A stretch of 64,000 bases of DNA from Labrys sedimenti (GTDB lineage Bacteria; Pseudomonadota; Alphaproteobacteria; Rhizobiales; Labraceae): positions 186,001 to 250,000 of the forward strand of contig NZ_JAXOUF010000004.1 of the NCBI RefSeq assembly GCF_034424805.1, written 5' to 3'. Positions 7,861 through 16,090 of the stretch are shown piece by piece (position 1 is the stretch's first letter; the number at the start of each line of letters is the position of its first letter). The position numbers and the translations under genes were made by a program. A model generated the notes under the pieces. That model saw only the letters and a program-made list of their open reading frames with translations. It was not told the DNA's origin and searched no databases.

Positions 7861-8583
7861 TCAGATCTCGAGCAGAGCGTAGGGTCGTCCCGTCGGCTTT
7901 TCGATATGGGCCGCCACATTATAGACGGGTGCGCCTCGCGACGTCTTGCCCTGATAGGCCCCGCGATGGGCATGGCCGTGAACGACCGCGCTGACCTCGA
8001 AGCGGTCGATGGTCTCGGCAAGCCTGGAGGAGCCCAGGAAAGGATAGATTTCGAGCGGCTCTCCCAGCACCGTCTCGACGATGGGGGCGTAGTGCAGCAC
8101 CACCACCGCCCGATCGGCGCGAACCTGCCGCATGGCATTTTCCAGGCGCATCGCCTGATCGATGCCCTCGGCCACCATGGCCTTGATGGCCGGTTCGCCG
8201 AACGAACTCAGCATGAAGCGGCCGAAGCCACCTGCAAATCCCTTCACGCCGACGAAGCCGACCCCTTCGATCTCGACATGCTGGCCATCGAGCAGATGTA
8301 CCTTCGCTGCCTCCAGGATGGCAGCCAGCTTGTCCGCTTCGCCCGCCTCATAATCGTGATTGCCGAGCACGGCGACCACGGGAATGCTGCAGGCGGCAAG
8401 GTCGGCGGCAAGGTGTTCGGCCTGTTTCGGCTTGCCGAGATCGGTGAGATCCCCGGCCAGCACCAGCACATCGGCCGCCTCCGAAATCTCCTTGAAGAGA
8501 TCGCGATAGGAGTCTACCGGTGTGTCCTTGACATGCAGGTCGGCCAGGGCCGCTACCGTGATGGCCTTTGGCTTGTCATTCAT
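7861..8583 (-). CDS. Calcineurin-like metallophosphoesterase
   Basis: 240 residues. All five metal-site blocks of the family are present in order: ADLHVKD, LAGDLTD, LGNHDYE, VVLHYAP and VVHGHAHRG. A two-metal phosphoesterase active on nucleotides, phosphodiesters or phosphoproteins is expected; the substrate is unknown. There is no signal peptide, so it is cytoplasmic. I chose ATG 8583 (MNDKPKAITVAALADLH). It overlaps the stop of the upstream nucleotidyltransferase by 8 bases, so the two are translationally coupled. An added or removed nucleotidyl group as their shared substrate is an inference from the pairing. Confidence 0.85.
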   Translation of the reverse strand: MNDKPKAITVAALADLHVKDTPVDSYRDLFKEISEAADVLVLAGDLTDLGKPKQAEHLAADLAACSIPVVAVLGNHDYEAGEADKLAAILEAAKVHLLDGQHVEIEGVGFVGVKGFAGGFGRFMLSSFGEPAIKAMVAEGIDQAMRLENAMRQVRADRAVVVLHYAPIVETVLGEPLEIYPFLGSSRLAETIDRFEVSAVVHGHAHRGAYQGKTSRGAPVYNVAAHIEKPTGRPYALLEI

Positions 8584-9409
8584 CGCTTCTGCGTCCCTTG
8601 GAAGAGCGGCGGTCCCCCTCCCCGCCGACATCGGCAAATCCCCATTCCTTGACGTCGATCTCGAAGTCTATGCGTGAATACATGCGACCCCGGCAGATCT
8701 TCATCTGCGGCGGCGGCAATTGCCGCTGTGCGCCAAGCCGGTCGAGCAGTTCCGTCAGCAGCCAGGCCGGAACGACGTCGCGCTCTGATGGATAGATCCA
8801 GCGGAAGTTGAGCAGATGCATCAGGAGCACCTCCCAATGCACCTCCATATGCGCAAGCAGGCGCTGCCAGTCGATCTGCTCATGCGTCTTGAGGATGAGA
8901 TGGACCACGTCGGCCCCGTCATAACGATGACGCATCTGCACGAAACATTTGGACCAGATGAGGTCGGTCGGCCCGACGATGCCGACCTTGCAATCGTAGA
9001 GATGGATCCTGCGCGCCTGCTCGAACCAGTCGTCTCCCACCGGCATCGTACCGTTCGGCGAGGCAAAAATGACGTCGAAGAACTTCTTGCCCTTGAAAAC
9101 CTTGCCGAGCCAGCGATCGTCCTCGATCTCGACGGCATAGTTCTCGGCTTGGAAATAGGCGAGCAGGCGCTGGGCATCCCCCGCCTTGCAGAAGATATCC
9201 AGGTCCTTGGTCAGGCGGGTGATGCCGGTATAGGCGCTGACGGCAAAGGTACCGGCCACCAGAAATGGAACATCACACGCACACAGGTCCTGGATGGCCT
9301 GTTGCACGAAGCTCTCCGCTTCATCGTCGTGCAGCAGGGGCTCGGCCATGGCCTGCATCAAATGCGACCGCTTCGCCTTGGCTGCCTGTTTCTTGCCGCT
9401 CGTTGCCAT
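8576..9409 (-). CDS. Nucleotidyltransferase-fold protein (MNT/AbiEii-like)
   Basis: 277 residues. After a lysine-rich N-terminus (SGKKQAAKAKRS), residues 50-73 read VAGTFAVSAYTGITRLTKDLDIF. This is the pol-beta-type pattern G-[GT]-x-A..R-x-T-x-D-h-D, with metal residues D69 and D71 and a third acidic residue, D112, in KKFFDVIF. All three carboxylates are intact, so activity is expected. The target (small molecule, RNA or protein) cannot be told. The C-terminus has no recognised domain. ATG 9409 was preferred to an in-frame GTG two codons earlier. The gene is coupled to the metallophosphoesterase. Confidence 0.72.
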   Translation of the reverse strand: MATSGKKQAAKAKRSHLMQAMAEPLLHDDEAESFVQQAIQDLCACDVPFLVAGTFAVSAYTGITRLTKDLDIFCKAGDAQRLLAYFQAENYAVEIEDDRWLGKVFKGKKFFDVIFASPNGTMPVGDDWFEQARRIHLYDCKVGIVGPTDLIWSKCFVQMRHRYDGADVVHLILKTHEQIDWQRLLAHMEVHWEVLLMHLLNFRWIYPSERDVVPAWLLTELLDRLGAQRQLPPPQMKICRGRMYSRIDFEIDVKEWGFADVGGEGDRRSSKGRRSDE

Positions 9410-9548
9410 CCCCACCGCCCTTGCCTGCCGTGACGGGCAGATCGTCCCTGTTGGAACCGACGTTGAGGAACTTGGTTCCGAAGCAGTTCCGCCTTGCGAG
9501 TGCCCGGTCGCGCAACGGCCTTGGCAGTCGTGGGGATTTCAGGGAGGC

Positions 9549-11042
9549 TCACGACCCCGGCCGCAGCCGGTCCATGCAGTTGCGGGTGAGCGCCACCCCC
9601 GGCGCGATGCTGTTGCGGTGGATCGAGGAAAAGCCCATGCGAAAGAACCGGCAAGGCCCCTCGTTCCTGGCAAAGAAGGGCGAGCCCGACTCGATCAGCA
9701 CGCCATCTTCTTTGAGATCCGTCATCAGCCGGTCGGCATCCAGGCCGTCGGGGCCGGCGATCCAGAAGGAGCTGCCGCCGAAGGCAGCGGAACCGGCGAT
9801 CACCAGGCCCTGCTCTCTGAGCGCCTCGGCCATCACGATGTGACGCCCGTGATAGGCGCCGCGCATGCGGTGCACGAGGGCATCGTAATGCCCGAGCCCG
9901 AGAAAATAGGCGACGTTGCGCTGCAGATGGCCGGCCGGATGACGCAACATGAGGGCGCGCAAGGCCCGCGCCTCCCGAATGAACGCCGCTGGCGCGACCA
10001 GATAGCCGAGCCGCAGGCCCGGAAACAGCGATTTGGAGAAACTGCCGACATAGAGGACCCGTCCGCTGCGATCGAAGGCCTTGAGCGCCGGCGAAGGCGG
10101 GGCCAGGAAGCTCATCTCGAACTCGTAGTCGTCCTCGACGATCATGAAATCCTTCCTGGCCGCCGCTTCCAGCAGGGCGACGCGCCGCTCGACGGGCATG
10201 GTCGCTCCCGTCGGACAATGGTGGCTCGGCGTCACGAAGACGGCGTCCACCTGCTCGGGCAGCGCGTCGGGCGGCAGCCCCTCCCCGTCGACGTCGATGG
10301 CGGTGACGTCAGCCCCGCTCAACTGCAGGGAGGCGCTCATGTCGGGATGGCACGGATTTTCGCACACCGCCCGTGAACCTCGGCCCAACAGGAGCTGAAT
10401 GACGATCCACAAGGCGTTCTGGGCGCCCACGGTCACCAGGATCTCGTCGGGGGTCGCGCGGATGCCGCGGCTGGGAAGCGTCCGTGAGCAGATATAGTCG
10501 ACGAGCCGGGCGTCGTCGGCCGCGGCGAAATCGCCGGCCATCAGCTCGAAATCCTCGCGGGCCAGGGCACGCCTCGCGCAGTCGCGCCAGGCATTGAGGT
10601 CGAACAGGGAGCTGTCCATCTGGCCATACAGGAAGGGATAGGGGTAGCGTCGCCAATCGAGCGGCTTGCGGATCTGCTTGGCGACGATGAAGCTCGAGCG
10701 CAATTTGGCGCTCCAGTCGATGCGCTCCGCCTCGATCGAAGGCGCGGCGATCTCCAGCGTGTTGAAGGGCGGGTTGTCGGCGATGCGATAGGCGCTGCGG
10801 CTCGAGGCCTGGATGTAGCCCTGCGATGCCAGTTCCTGATAGGCGAGCGTCACCGTGATCCGGGAAATGGTGAGATAGGCGGCGAGCTTGCGCGTCGAAG
10901 GCAGATGCAGGCCGGGGCCCAAGCGCCCCGCCAGGATGGAGGAGACCACGGTCTCGCGGATTTGGGCCTGGAGCCCGATCCGGCTCGCCTTGTCGACGAA
11001 GAAGATCGTCTCGGAAATCGCCGTCTGGCTCATCCAGCTCAT
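9549..11042 (-). CDS. tauR: MocR/GabR-type regulator, probable taurine regulator
   Basis: About 497 residues. The N-terminal GntR winged HTH is at residues 15-80 (LQAQIRETVVSSILAGRLGPGLHLPSTRKLAAYLTISRITVTLAYQEL). A fold-type I aminotransferase-like domain follows (about 115-490) with the PLP lysine in VGSFSKSLFPGLRLGY and the EDDYE block. MocR proteins use PLP to sense amines. Being divergent from tauABC points to TauR, the taurine-responsive activator. Starts are ambiguous: GTG 11051, ATG 11042 or ATG 11033 are all in frame within 18 bases. 11042 is a compromise, with CAGGG just upstream. Confidence 0.82.
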   Translation of the reverse strand: MSWMSQTAISETIFFVDKASRIGLQAQIRETVVSSILAGRLGPGLHLPSTRKLAAYLTISRITVTLAYQELASQGYIQASSRSAYRIADNPPFNTLEIAAPSIEAERIDWSAKLRSSFIVAKQIRKPLDWRRYPYPFLYGQMDSSLFDLNAWRDCARRALAREDFELMAGDFAAADDARLVDYICSRTLPSRGIRATPDEILVTVGAQNALWIVIQLLLGRGSRAVCENPCHPDMSASLQLSGADVTAIDVDGEGLPPDALPEQVDAVFVTPSHHCPTGATMPVERRVALLEAAARKDFMIVEDDYEFEMSFLAPPSPALKAFDRSGRVLYVGSFSKSLFPGLRLGYLVAPAAFIREARALRALMLRHPAGHLQRNVAYFLGLGHYDALVHRMRGAYHGRHIVMAEALREQGLVIAGSAAFGGSSFWIAGPDGLDADRLMTDLKEDGVLIESGSPFFARNEGPCRFFRMGFSSIHRNSIAPGVALTRNCMDRLRPGS

Positions 11043-11097
11043 CCCTGACACGTTTTCCTGGAGCGGCGATGGCGTGCGGGCGCGCCTTGCTCCGGCA

Positions 11098-11131
11098 AAC
11101 TGGACTCATTCAACTTGCCAACTGGCTCTAA
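11098..11131. promoter_or_regulatory. Direct repeat in tauR-tauA control region (candidate TauR boxes)
   Basis: AACTGGACTCATT begins at 11098 and AACTGGCTCTAAG at 11120, a 22-bp period that places both half-sites on one face of the helix. MocR regulators bind direct repeats, and from memory the R. capsulatus TauR boxes contain CTGGAC. The site lies 56 bases from tauR and about 130 bases upstream of tauA. Confidence 0.5.
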
Positions 11132-11258
11132 GGCAACAGGCCAACGTGATTTATCCCTTAAGCCAATAAGACCGGGTCTGATGACACCGGTGAAAATCCG
11201 GCGAAAACAGCCGGTGGCACCGGGATCCCCGGTTGCCGCAAGCCAAAGGGGAATGATC

Positions 11259-12269
11259 ATGCAACTGGTCAAGCGTATGGCCGGCGCCGTGACGGTGGCC
11301 GCCGGTCTCTTCAGTGCCGCCTTCGCCCATGCCGAAACCAATCTCGTCGTGGGCTACCAGCAGATCGTCGGCCCGTTCGTGACGGCGATCGCCGACGGTC
11401 GCTTCGACGCCGCGGCCAAGGAGGCCGGCTACAAGATCGACTGGCGCCAGTTCAGCTCGGCCGGCGACATCACCACCGCTTTGGCCTCGGGCGATGTGCC
11501 GATCGGGGTCATCGGCTCCACCGGTACCGCCGCTGCCGCCACCCGAGGGGTCGACCTGCAGTTGTTCTGGATCCTCGACAATATCGGCAAGTCCGAAGCG
11601 CTGGTGGTACGCGAGGGCTCCGGCATCACCAAGCCGGAGGACCTGAAGGGCAAGAAGGTCGCCGTTCCCTTCGTCTCGACCTCCCACTTCCATCTGCTCG
11701 TCGGCATGAAGCAGGTCTGGAAGATCGACCCGCGCGAGGTCAACATCCTCAACCTCAAGCCGCCGCAGATCGTCGCCGCCTGGCAGCGCGGCGACATCGA
11801 TGCAGCCTATGTCTGGCCCCCGGCTTTGTCGGAAATCTTGAAATCGGGCAAGGTGATCGCCGATTCCGAAGGCATCGGCGCCGCCAGCGTACCGACCTTC
11901 GACGGCCTCGTGGTCGCCAAGGGCTGGGCAGAAGAGAATCCCAAGCTGATGGCCGCCTTCACCAAGGTCCTGGCGCAGGCCTATGCCGACTACAACGCCA
12001 ACAAGGCGGCCTGGACGGCCGACTCGCCGCAGGTCCGCGGCATCGTCAAGCTGATCGGCGGCGACGGCCCCAGCACGGTGGAGGCCCTGAAGCTGCTCTC
12101 CTTCCCCAACGCAGCCGAACAGGCTTCGGATAGCTGGCTCGGCGGCGGCGCGGTGCGCGCCCTCAACGCAAGTGCGAAATTCCTGGTCGAGCAGAAACAG
12201 ATCAGCAAGTCGCTCGACGACTACGCGCCCTATGTGAATGCAAGCTTTGCCCAGAGCGCGGCCAAATAG
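11259..12269 (+). CDS. tauA: Taurine ABC transporter, periplasmic binding protein
   Basis: 336 residues. A signal peptide at 1-24 (MQLVKRMAGAVTVAAGLFSA.., cleaved near AFAHA-ET) is followed by an SsuA/TauA-type domain: VVGYQQIVGPFVTAIADGRF, GDITTALASGDVPIGVIGST, VPFVSTSHFHLL, LKPPQIVAAWQRGDIDAAYVWPPALSE. The last two blocks are typical of TauA. It captures taurine in the periplasm for TauBC. ATG 11259 has AGGGGA six bases upstream, better than ATG 11253. First gene of the tau operon. A CG-rich hairpin at 12304-12329 separates it from tauB and probably protects the tauA 3' end. Confidence 0.9.
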   Translation: MQLVKRMAGAVTVAAGLFSAAFAHAETNLVVGYQQIVGPFVTAIADGRFDAAAKEAGYKIDWRQFSSAGDITTALASGDVPIGVIGSTGTAAAATRGVDLQLFWILDNIGKSEALVVREGSGITKPEDLKGKKVAVPFVSTSHFHLLVGMKQVWKIDPREVNILNLKPPQIVAAWQRGDIDAAYVWPPALSEILKSGKVIADSEGIGAASVPTFDGLVVAKGWAEENPKLMAAFTKVLAQAYADYNANKAAWTADSPQVRGIVKLIGGDGPSTVEALKLLSFPNAAEQASDSWLGGGAVRALNASAKFLVEQKQISKSLDDYAPYVNASFAQSAAK

Positions 12270-12303
12270 AACGCCCCTTCGACACACCGCCCACACCGTC
12301 GAT

Positions 12304-12329
12304 CGCCCGCGCAGCACTTGCTGCGGGCG
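12304..12329 (+). repeat. Hairpin between tauA and tauB
   Basis: CGCCC and GGGCG enclose GCAGCA-CT-TGCTGC, with a two-base GC bulge. There is no T tract, so it is more likely an mRNA-stabilising or attenuating stem than a full terminator. Such stems are common after the binding-protein gene of ABC operons. Confidence 0.5.
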
Positions 12330-12382
12330 GCCGACAGGACGTCCAACGCGCCCCGTGACCGAGGTGCAGGGAGGCATTCGTT

Positions 12383-13189
12383 ATGGAAACGCTCAGTGTC
12401 AAGAACGTCAGCCTGACATATCCGGGCCTCTATTCAGACCAAGCCGTCATCGCCCTCAAGGGCGTCAATCTCAGTATCAACAGCGGCGATTTCGTCGTCG
12501 CCCTCGGCGCATCGGGCTGCGGCAAGACCACATTGCTGAACATCATGGCCGGTTTCATGGCGCCGTCCGACGGCGAGATCTCGCTCGGGAACAATCGGAT
12601 CAACGGTCCGGGCGCCGACCGGGGCGTGGTGTTCCAGAAGCACGCGCTACTACCCTGGCTCAACGTGATCGACAACACCGAGTTCGGCCTCAAGCTGCGC
12701 GGCGTCGACAAGACCAGGCGGCGCGAGCTCGCCGCCAAGAACCTGGCGCTGGTCGGCCTGCAGGATTTCCACCGCCACATGATCTACCACCTGTCGGGCG
12801 GCATGCAGCAGCGCGTGGGCATCGCCAGGGCCCTGACCTGCGACCCGGCCATGCTCTTGATGGACGAACCGATGGCGGCGCTCGATGCGCTGACCCGCGA
12901 GACCATCCAGGAATTGCTGCTCAAGGTCTGGCAGCTCACCAACAAGATGTTCTTCTTCATCACCCACAGCGTCGAGGAAGCGCTGTTCCTGGGTTCGCGG
13001 CTGATCGTGATGTCACCGCGCCCCGGCCGCATCACCCATACCTACGAACTCGATTTCAATCGCCAGTTCCTCGCGGAGGGTAACGCCCGTGCCATCAAGT
13101 CCAGCCCCCAGTTCATCAGGATGCGCGAAGAAATACTCGGCATCATCTATGGCGACGAGCGCGCCAATCCGGAGGCTGCCCATGCTTGA
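12383..13189 (+). CDS. tauB: Taurine ABC transporter, ATP-binding protein
   Basis: 268-residue ABC ATPase of the nitrate/sulfonate/taurine class. Walker A is GASGCGKTT (about residue 43), the Q-loop VFQKHALLPWL, the signature LSGGMQQR, Walker B MLLMDEPMAALD and the switch His in FITHSVEEA. VVFQKHALLPWLNV and the MSPRPGRI block are typical of TauB/SsuB. It powers uptake with TauC. Its last 8 bases overlap the tauC start, so the two are coupled. Confidence 0.92.
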   Translation: METLSVKNVSLTYPGLYSDQAVIALKGVNLSINSGDFVVALGASGCGKTTLLNIMAGFMAPSDGEISLGNNRINGPGADRGVVFQKHALLPWLNVIDNTEFGLKLRGVDKTRRRELAAKNLALVGLQDFHRHMIYHLSGGMQQRVGIARALTCDPAMLLMDEPMAALDALTRETIQELLLKVWQLTNKMFFFITHSVEEALFLGSRLIVMSPRPGRITHTYELDFNRQFLAEGNARAIKSSPQFIRMREEILGIIYGDERANPEAAHA

Positions 13190-14009
13190 GGGTGTCCTGA
13201 AGGCGCGGCCCGTCCAGCCCGGCAAGATCTTCGGCGCGCCCGGCGACGGCAGCAGCGGCCTGATCAGCCTGGCCACCGCCATCGTCCTGATCGCCCTGTG
13301 GTTCCTTGTCACCGAGACGGGCTGGGTCAAGCCCCTGTTCCTGCCCTCCCCGGTGGCGGTCTGGGACAAGTTCGTGCTGGCGCTCACCGACGGCGTCTCC
13401 AACTCGACCCTGGCCGAGCACACCATGGCGAGCCTCGGGCGCGTGGTCGGCGCCTTCCTGCTTGCCCTGGTGACGGCCGTGCCGATCGGCATCCTGATGG
13501 GGGTCAACCGCTTCGTGCGTGGGCTCTTCGACCCGATCATCGAGTTCTACCGCCCATTGCCGCCGCTCGCCTATCTGCCGCTGATTATCATTTGGCTCGG
13601 CATCGGCGAGTTCCCGAAAGTGTTCCTGATCTACCTGGCGATCTTCGCGCCGATGGCCATCGCAGCACGGGCCGGCGTGCGCTCGGTCTCCACCGAACAG
13701 GTCCATGCGGCCTATGCGATGGGCGGCACGCGCGGCCAGGTCATCAGCCAGGTCATCCTCAAGGCCGCCCTGCCGGAGATCTTCACCGGCATGCGCATCG
13801 GCATCGGCGTCGGCTGGACCACGCTCGTCGCCGCCGAAATGGTCGCCGCCAACCGGGGCCTCGGCTTCATGGTCCTCAACGCGGCCGAAAATCTCGAAAG
13901 CGATACCGTGATCATGGGCATCTTCATCATCGGCATCTTCGCCTTCGCCTTCGACCTCCTGATCCGCTACCTCGAAAAGGCGCTCATCCCCTGGAAGGGC
14001 AAGATCTGA
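13182..14009 (+). CDS. tauC: Taurine ABC transporter, permease
   Basis: 275-residue inner-membrane permease with six or so hydrophobic segments. The BPD_transp_1 EAA loop is in EQVHAAYAMGGTRGQVISQVILKAALPEIFTGMRIGIGVGWTTLVAAEMV, the TauC/SsuC form. PSPVAVWDKF and RPLPPLAYLPLIIIWLGIGEFPK are also typical. ATG 13182 has a perfect GGAGG 7 bases upstream and overlaps tauB by 8 bases. A start at 13089 would lie inside tauB and was rejected. Confidence 0.92.
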   Translation: MLEGVLKARPVQPGKIFGAPGDGSSGLISLATAIVLIALWFLVTETGWVKPLFLPSPVAVWDKFVLALTDGVSNSTLAEHTMASLGRVVGAFLLALVTAVPIGILMGVNRFVRGLFDPIIEFYRPLPPLAYLPLIIIWLGIGEFPKVFLIYLAIFAPMAIAARAGVRSVSTEQVHAAYAMGGTRGQVISQVILKAALPEIFTGMRIGIGVGWTTLVAAEMVAANRGLGFMVLNAAENLESDTVIMGIFIIGIFAFAFDLLIRYLEKALIPWKGKI

Positions 14010-14168
14010 CGACGGCGCAACCGCATTTCGTGGTGCCCGCCTCGGGCTAACCGCCCGACGCTGGCGCCCACGGCACCAACCTTGAGAACAAGACCAATTG
14101 GCCGGCCTGCCCGGCCGACGGCGAAGCCTTGCCCAAAGGGCTCCCGCGAAAGACATGAGGAAACTGAA

Positions 14169-14555
14169 ATGTCGATGTCCCCAGACGATCTTGCCCGCCT
14201 CTTCGATGCCTTCAACCGGCATGACATCGACGGCGTCATGGCCTTCTTCGCTCCGGACTGCGTGTTCGACGCGGTCGGCGGCCCCGAGGTCTACGGCACG
14301 CGCTTCTCCGGCACCCAGGCCATCGCGGAGGCCTTCAGCGGCGTGTGGCAGGCGATGCCCGACGCACGCTGGGCCCATCACAGCCATCTCGTCCATGGCG
14401 ATCGGGCGGTTTCGGAATGGGTCTTTTCCGGCACCCAGGCCGACGGCAGCCGCATCGAGGCTGAGGGCTGCGACCTCTTCACCCTCGCCGGAGGCAAGAT
14501 CATCCGCAAGCAGGCCTTCCGCAAGAACCGGCCGCCACAGGCTGCGCAGGGCTGA
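14169..14555 (+). CDS. tauX: Taurine dehydrogenase small subunit (SnoaL/NTF2-like)
   Basis: 128-residue SnoaL/NTF2-like cone-fold protein (DLARLFDAFNRHDIDGVMAFFAPDCVFDAVGG, AFSGVWQAMPDARWAHHSHLVHGDRAVSEWVFSGTQADG). On its own the fold only suggests a small-molecule pocket. Its place 23 bases before the TauY-like flavoprotein in a tau-xsc operon is the arrangement of tauXY, which encode taurine dehydrogenase. As the small subunit it should help deaminate taurine to sulfoacetaldehyde. Assignment rests on context and family memory more than on catalytic residues. Confidence 0.78.
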   Translation: MSMSPDDLARLFDAFNRHDIDGVMAFFAPDCVFDAVGGPEVYGTRFSGTQAIAEAFSGVWQAMPDARWAHHSHLVHGDRAVSEWVFSGTQADGSRIEAEGCDLFTLAGGKIIRKQAFRKNRPPQAAQG

Positions 14556-14578
14556 GCTCAGCGCGGGAGGACAATCCG

Positions 14579-15979
14579 ATGGACCAGCAGCTCATCAGGG
14601 CGACGGCGCCGAGGCAGCCCTTCGATCCGGCGTACGACCCGATCCATGCCCCCAATCCGGGTGCCGGAAAGGACTACGCGCCGACCTACTGGATCGGCAC
14701 GGCGGGCACGCCGCCCGCCGATGACGGGCCGGTCACCAGCGATCTCGACGTCGACGTAGCCGTCATCGGCTCGGGCTATACGGGCCTGTCCTGCGCCATT
14801 CATCTGGCCAGGGAGCACGGCATCAAGGCGACGGTGCTGGAAGCCAATGGCGTCGCCTGGGGCTGCTCCACCCGCAATGGCGGACAGGCGCAGATTTCCT
14901 CGGGCCGGCTGAAGCGCTCGCAATGGATCGAGCGCTGGGGGGAGGACGTCGCCAGAAAGCTCCATGCCGAGATCGCCGATGCCTTCGAATTGTTCCGCGG
15001 GTTGATCCGAGAGCCCGAGATCGACTGCGAGCCCCAGGATGGCGGCCATCTCTACATCGCCCATCGCGACAAGATGCTGCCGGCGCTGGAGAAGGAGACG
15101 CGGCTGCTGAACCAGGTGTTCGGATACCGTGCCCGCATGGTCGGCCGCGACGAGATCCACAGCGATTTCGTGCGCGATGCAGAGGCCAAGGGCGCGATGT
15201 ACGAGCCCGACGGCATCGGCATCCATGCGGCCAAGCTCGCTTTCGGATATCTCAGTCTGGCACGCAAGCTCGGCGCCCGGGTGCATGTCTCGAGCCCGGT
15301 GCTCGGTTGCGACTTCAAGGGCGGCGTCCATCATCTGCGAACGCTGGGCGGTACCGTCCGCGCCCGCGCCGTCTGCATCGCCACGGCCGGCTATACCTCG
15401 CCCGGGCTGCACACGCTGACCCGGCACAGGCTGATGCCGATCCTGTCCAATTCCGTGGTCACCCGGCCGCTCACCGACGAGGAGCGTACGGCGCTGAACT
15501 TCAAGGCGCGCATCCCGCTCACCGACACGCGCACCCTGCGCCACTATTATCGCATGCTGCCGGATGGTCGCGTGCAGATCGGCAGCCGCAGCGCCATCAC
15601 CGGCGGTGATGCGGCCAATCCCAAGCATCTCAACCTGCTGCTCGAAGGGCTCCACCGGAAGTTCCCGATCCTGCGCGGCATCGAGATCGACTATTCCTGG
15701 TGGGGCTGGGTCGATGTCAGCCACGACATGATGCCGCGCATCTTCCGTCCCGACCCGGCTCAGCCGCTGTTCTACGCCATGGGCTATGGCGGCAATGGCG
15801 TGATGTACTCGGCCCAGGCCGGCCGCCGCATGGCCCAGATGGTCGCCGGCAAGGGCGGCGGCCTCGATTTGCCGATCTTCACCTCGCCGCTGCCGAGCCA
15901 CGGGCTGCTGACGCCGTTCAGGCGCCTCGGGCAGTGGGGCATGTACCGCTGGTACTACCTCAAGGACGAGATCTTCTAG
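14579..15979 (+). CDS. tauY: Taurine dehydrogenase large subunit (DAO-family flavoprotein)
   Basis: 466-residue FAD-dependent amine oxidoreductase of the DadA/PuuB group. The Rossmann motif VAVIGSGYTGLSCAIHLA is at about residues 60-78 and the ATVLEANGVAWGCSTRNGGQ block follows. The C-terminal flavin-contact region is YAMGYGGNGVMYSAQAGRRMA. It probably oxidises taurine to sulfoacetaldehyde and ammonia and passes electrons to the respiratory chain via a cytochrome. Following TauX and preceding xsc supports TauY over a generic gamma-glutamylputrescine oxidase. The N-terminal extension of about 55 residues before the Rossmann fold is as in TauY-like proteins. There is a 111-bp gap before xsc. 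Confidence 0.85.
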   Translation: MDQQLIRATAPRQPFDPAYDPIHAPNPGAGKDYAPTYWIGTAGTPPADDGPVTSDLDVDVAVIGSGYTGLSCAIHLAREHGIKATVLEANGVAWGCSTRNGGQAQISSGRLKRSQWIERWGEDVARKLHAEIADAFELFRGLIREPEIDCEPQDGGHLYIAHRDKMLPALEKETRLLNQVFGYRARMVGRDEIHSDFVRDAEAKGAMYEPDGIGIHAAKLAFGYLSLARKLGARVHVSSPVLGCDFKGGVHHLRTLGGTVRARAVCIATAGYTSPGLHTLTRHRLMPILSNSVVTRPLTDEERTALNFKARIPLTDTRTLRHYYRMLPDGRVQIGSRSAITGGDAANPKHLNLLLEGLHRKFPILRGIEIDYSWWGWVDVSHDMMPRIFRPDPAQPLFYAMGYGGNGVMYSAQAGRRMAQMVAGKGGGLDLPIFTSPLPSHGLLTPFRRLGQWGMYRWYYLKDEIF

Positions 15980-16090
15980 ATCACCCTCCGATCAAACTGG
16001 TTTCGAAAACCAGCCCATCTCTTTGAAATCACAATTGAACATCTCTCCACTCTCTCAAGGCCGAATGGCCCCTTCGAAAGGAACCACGCC

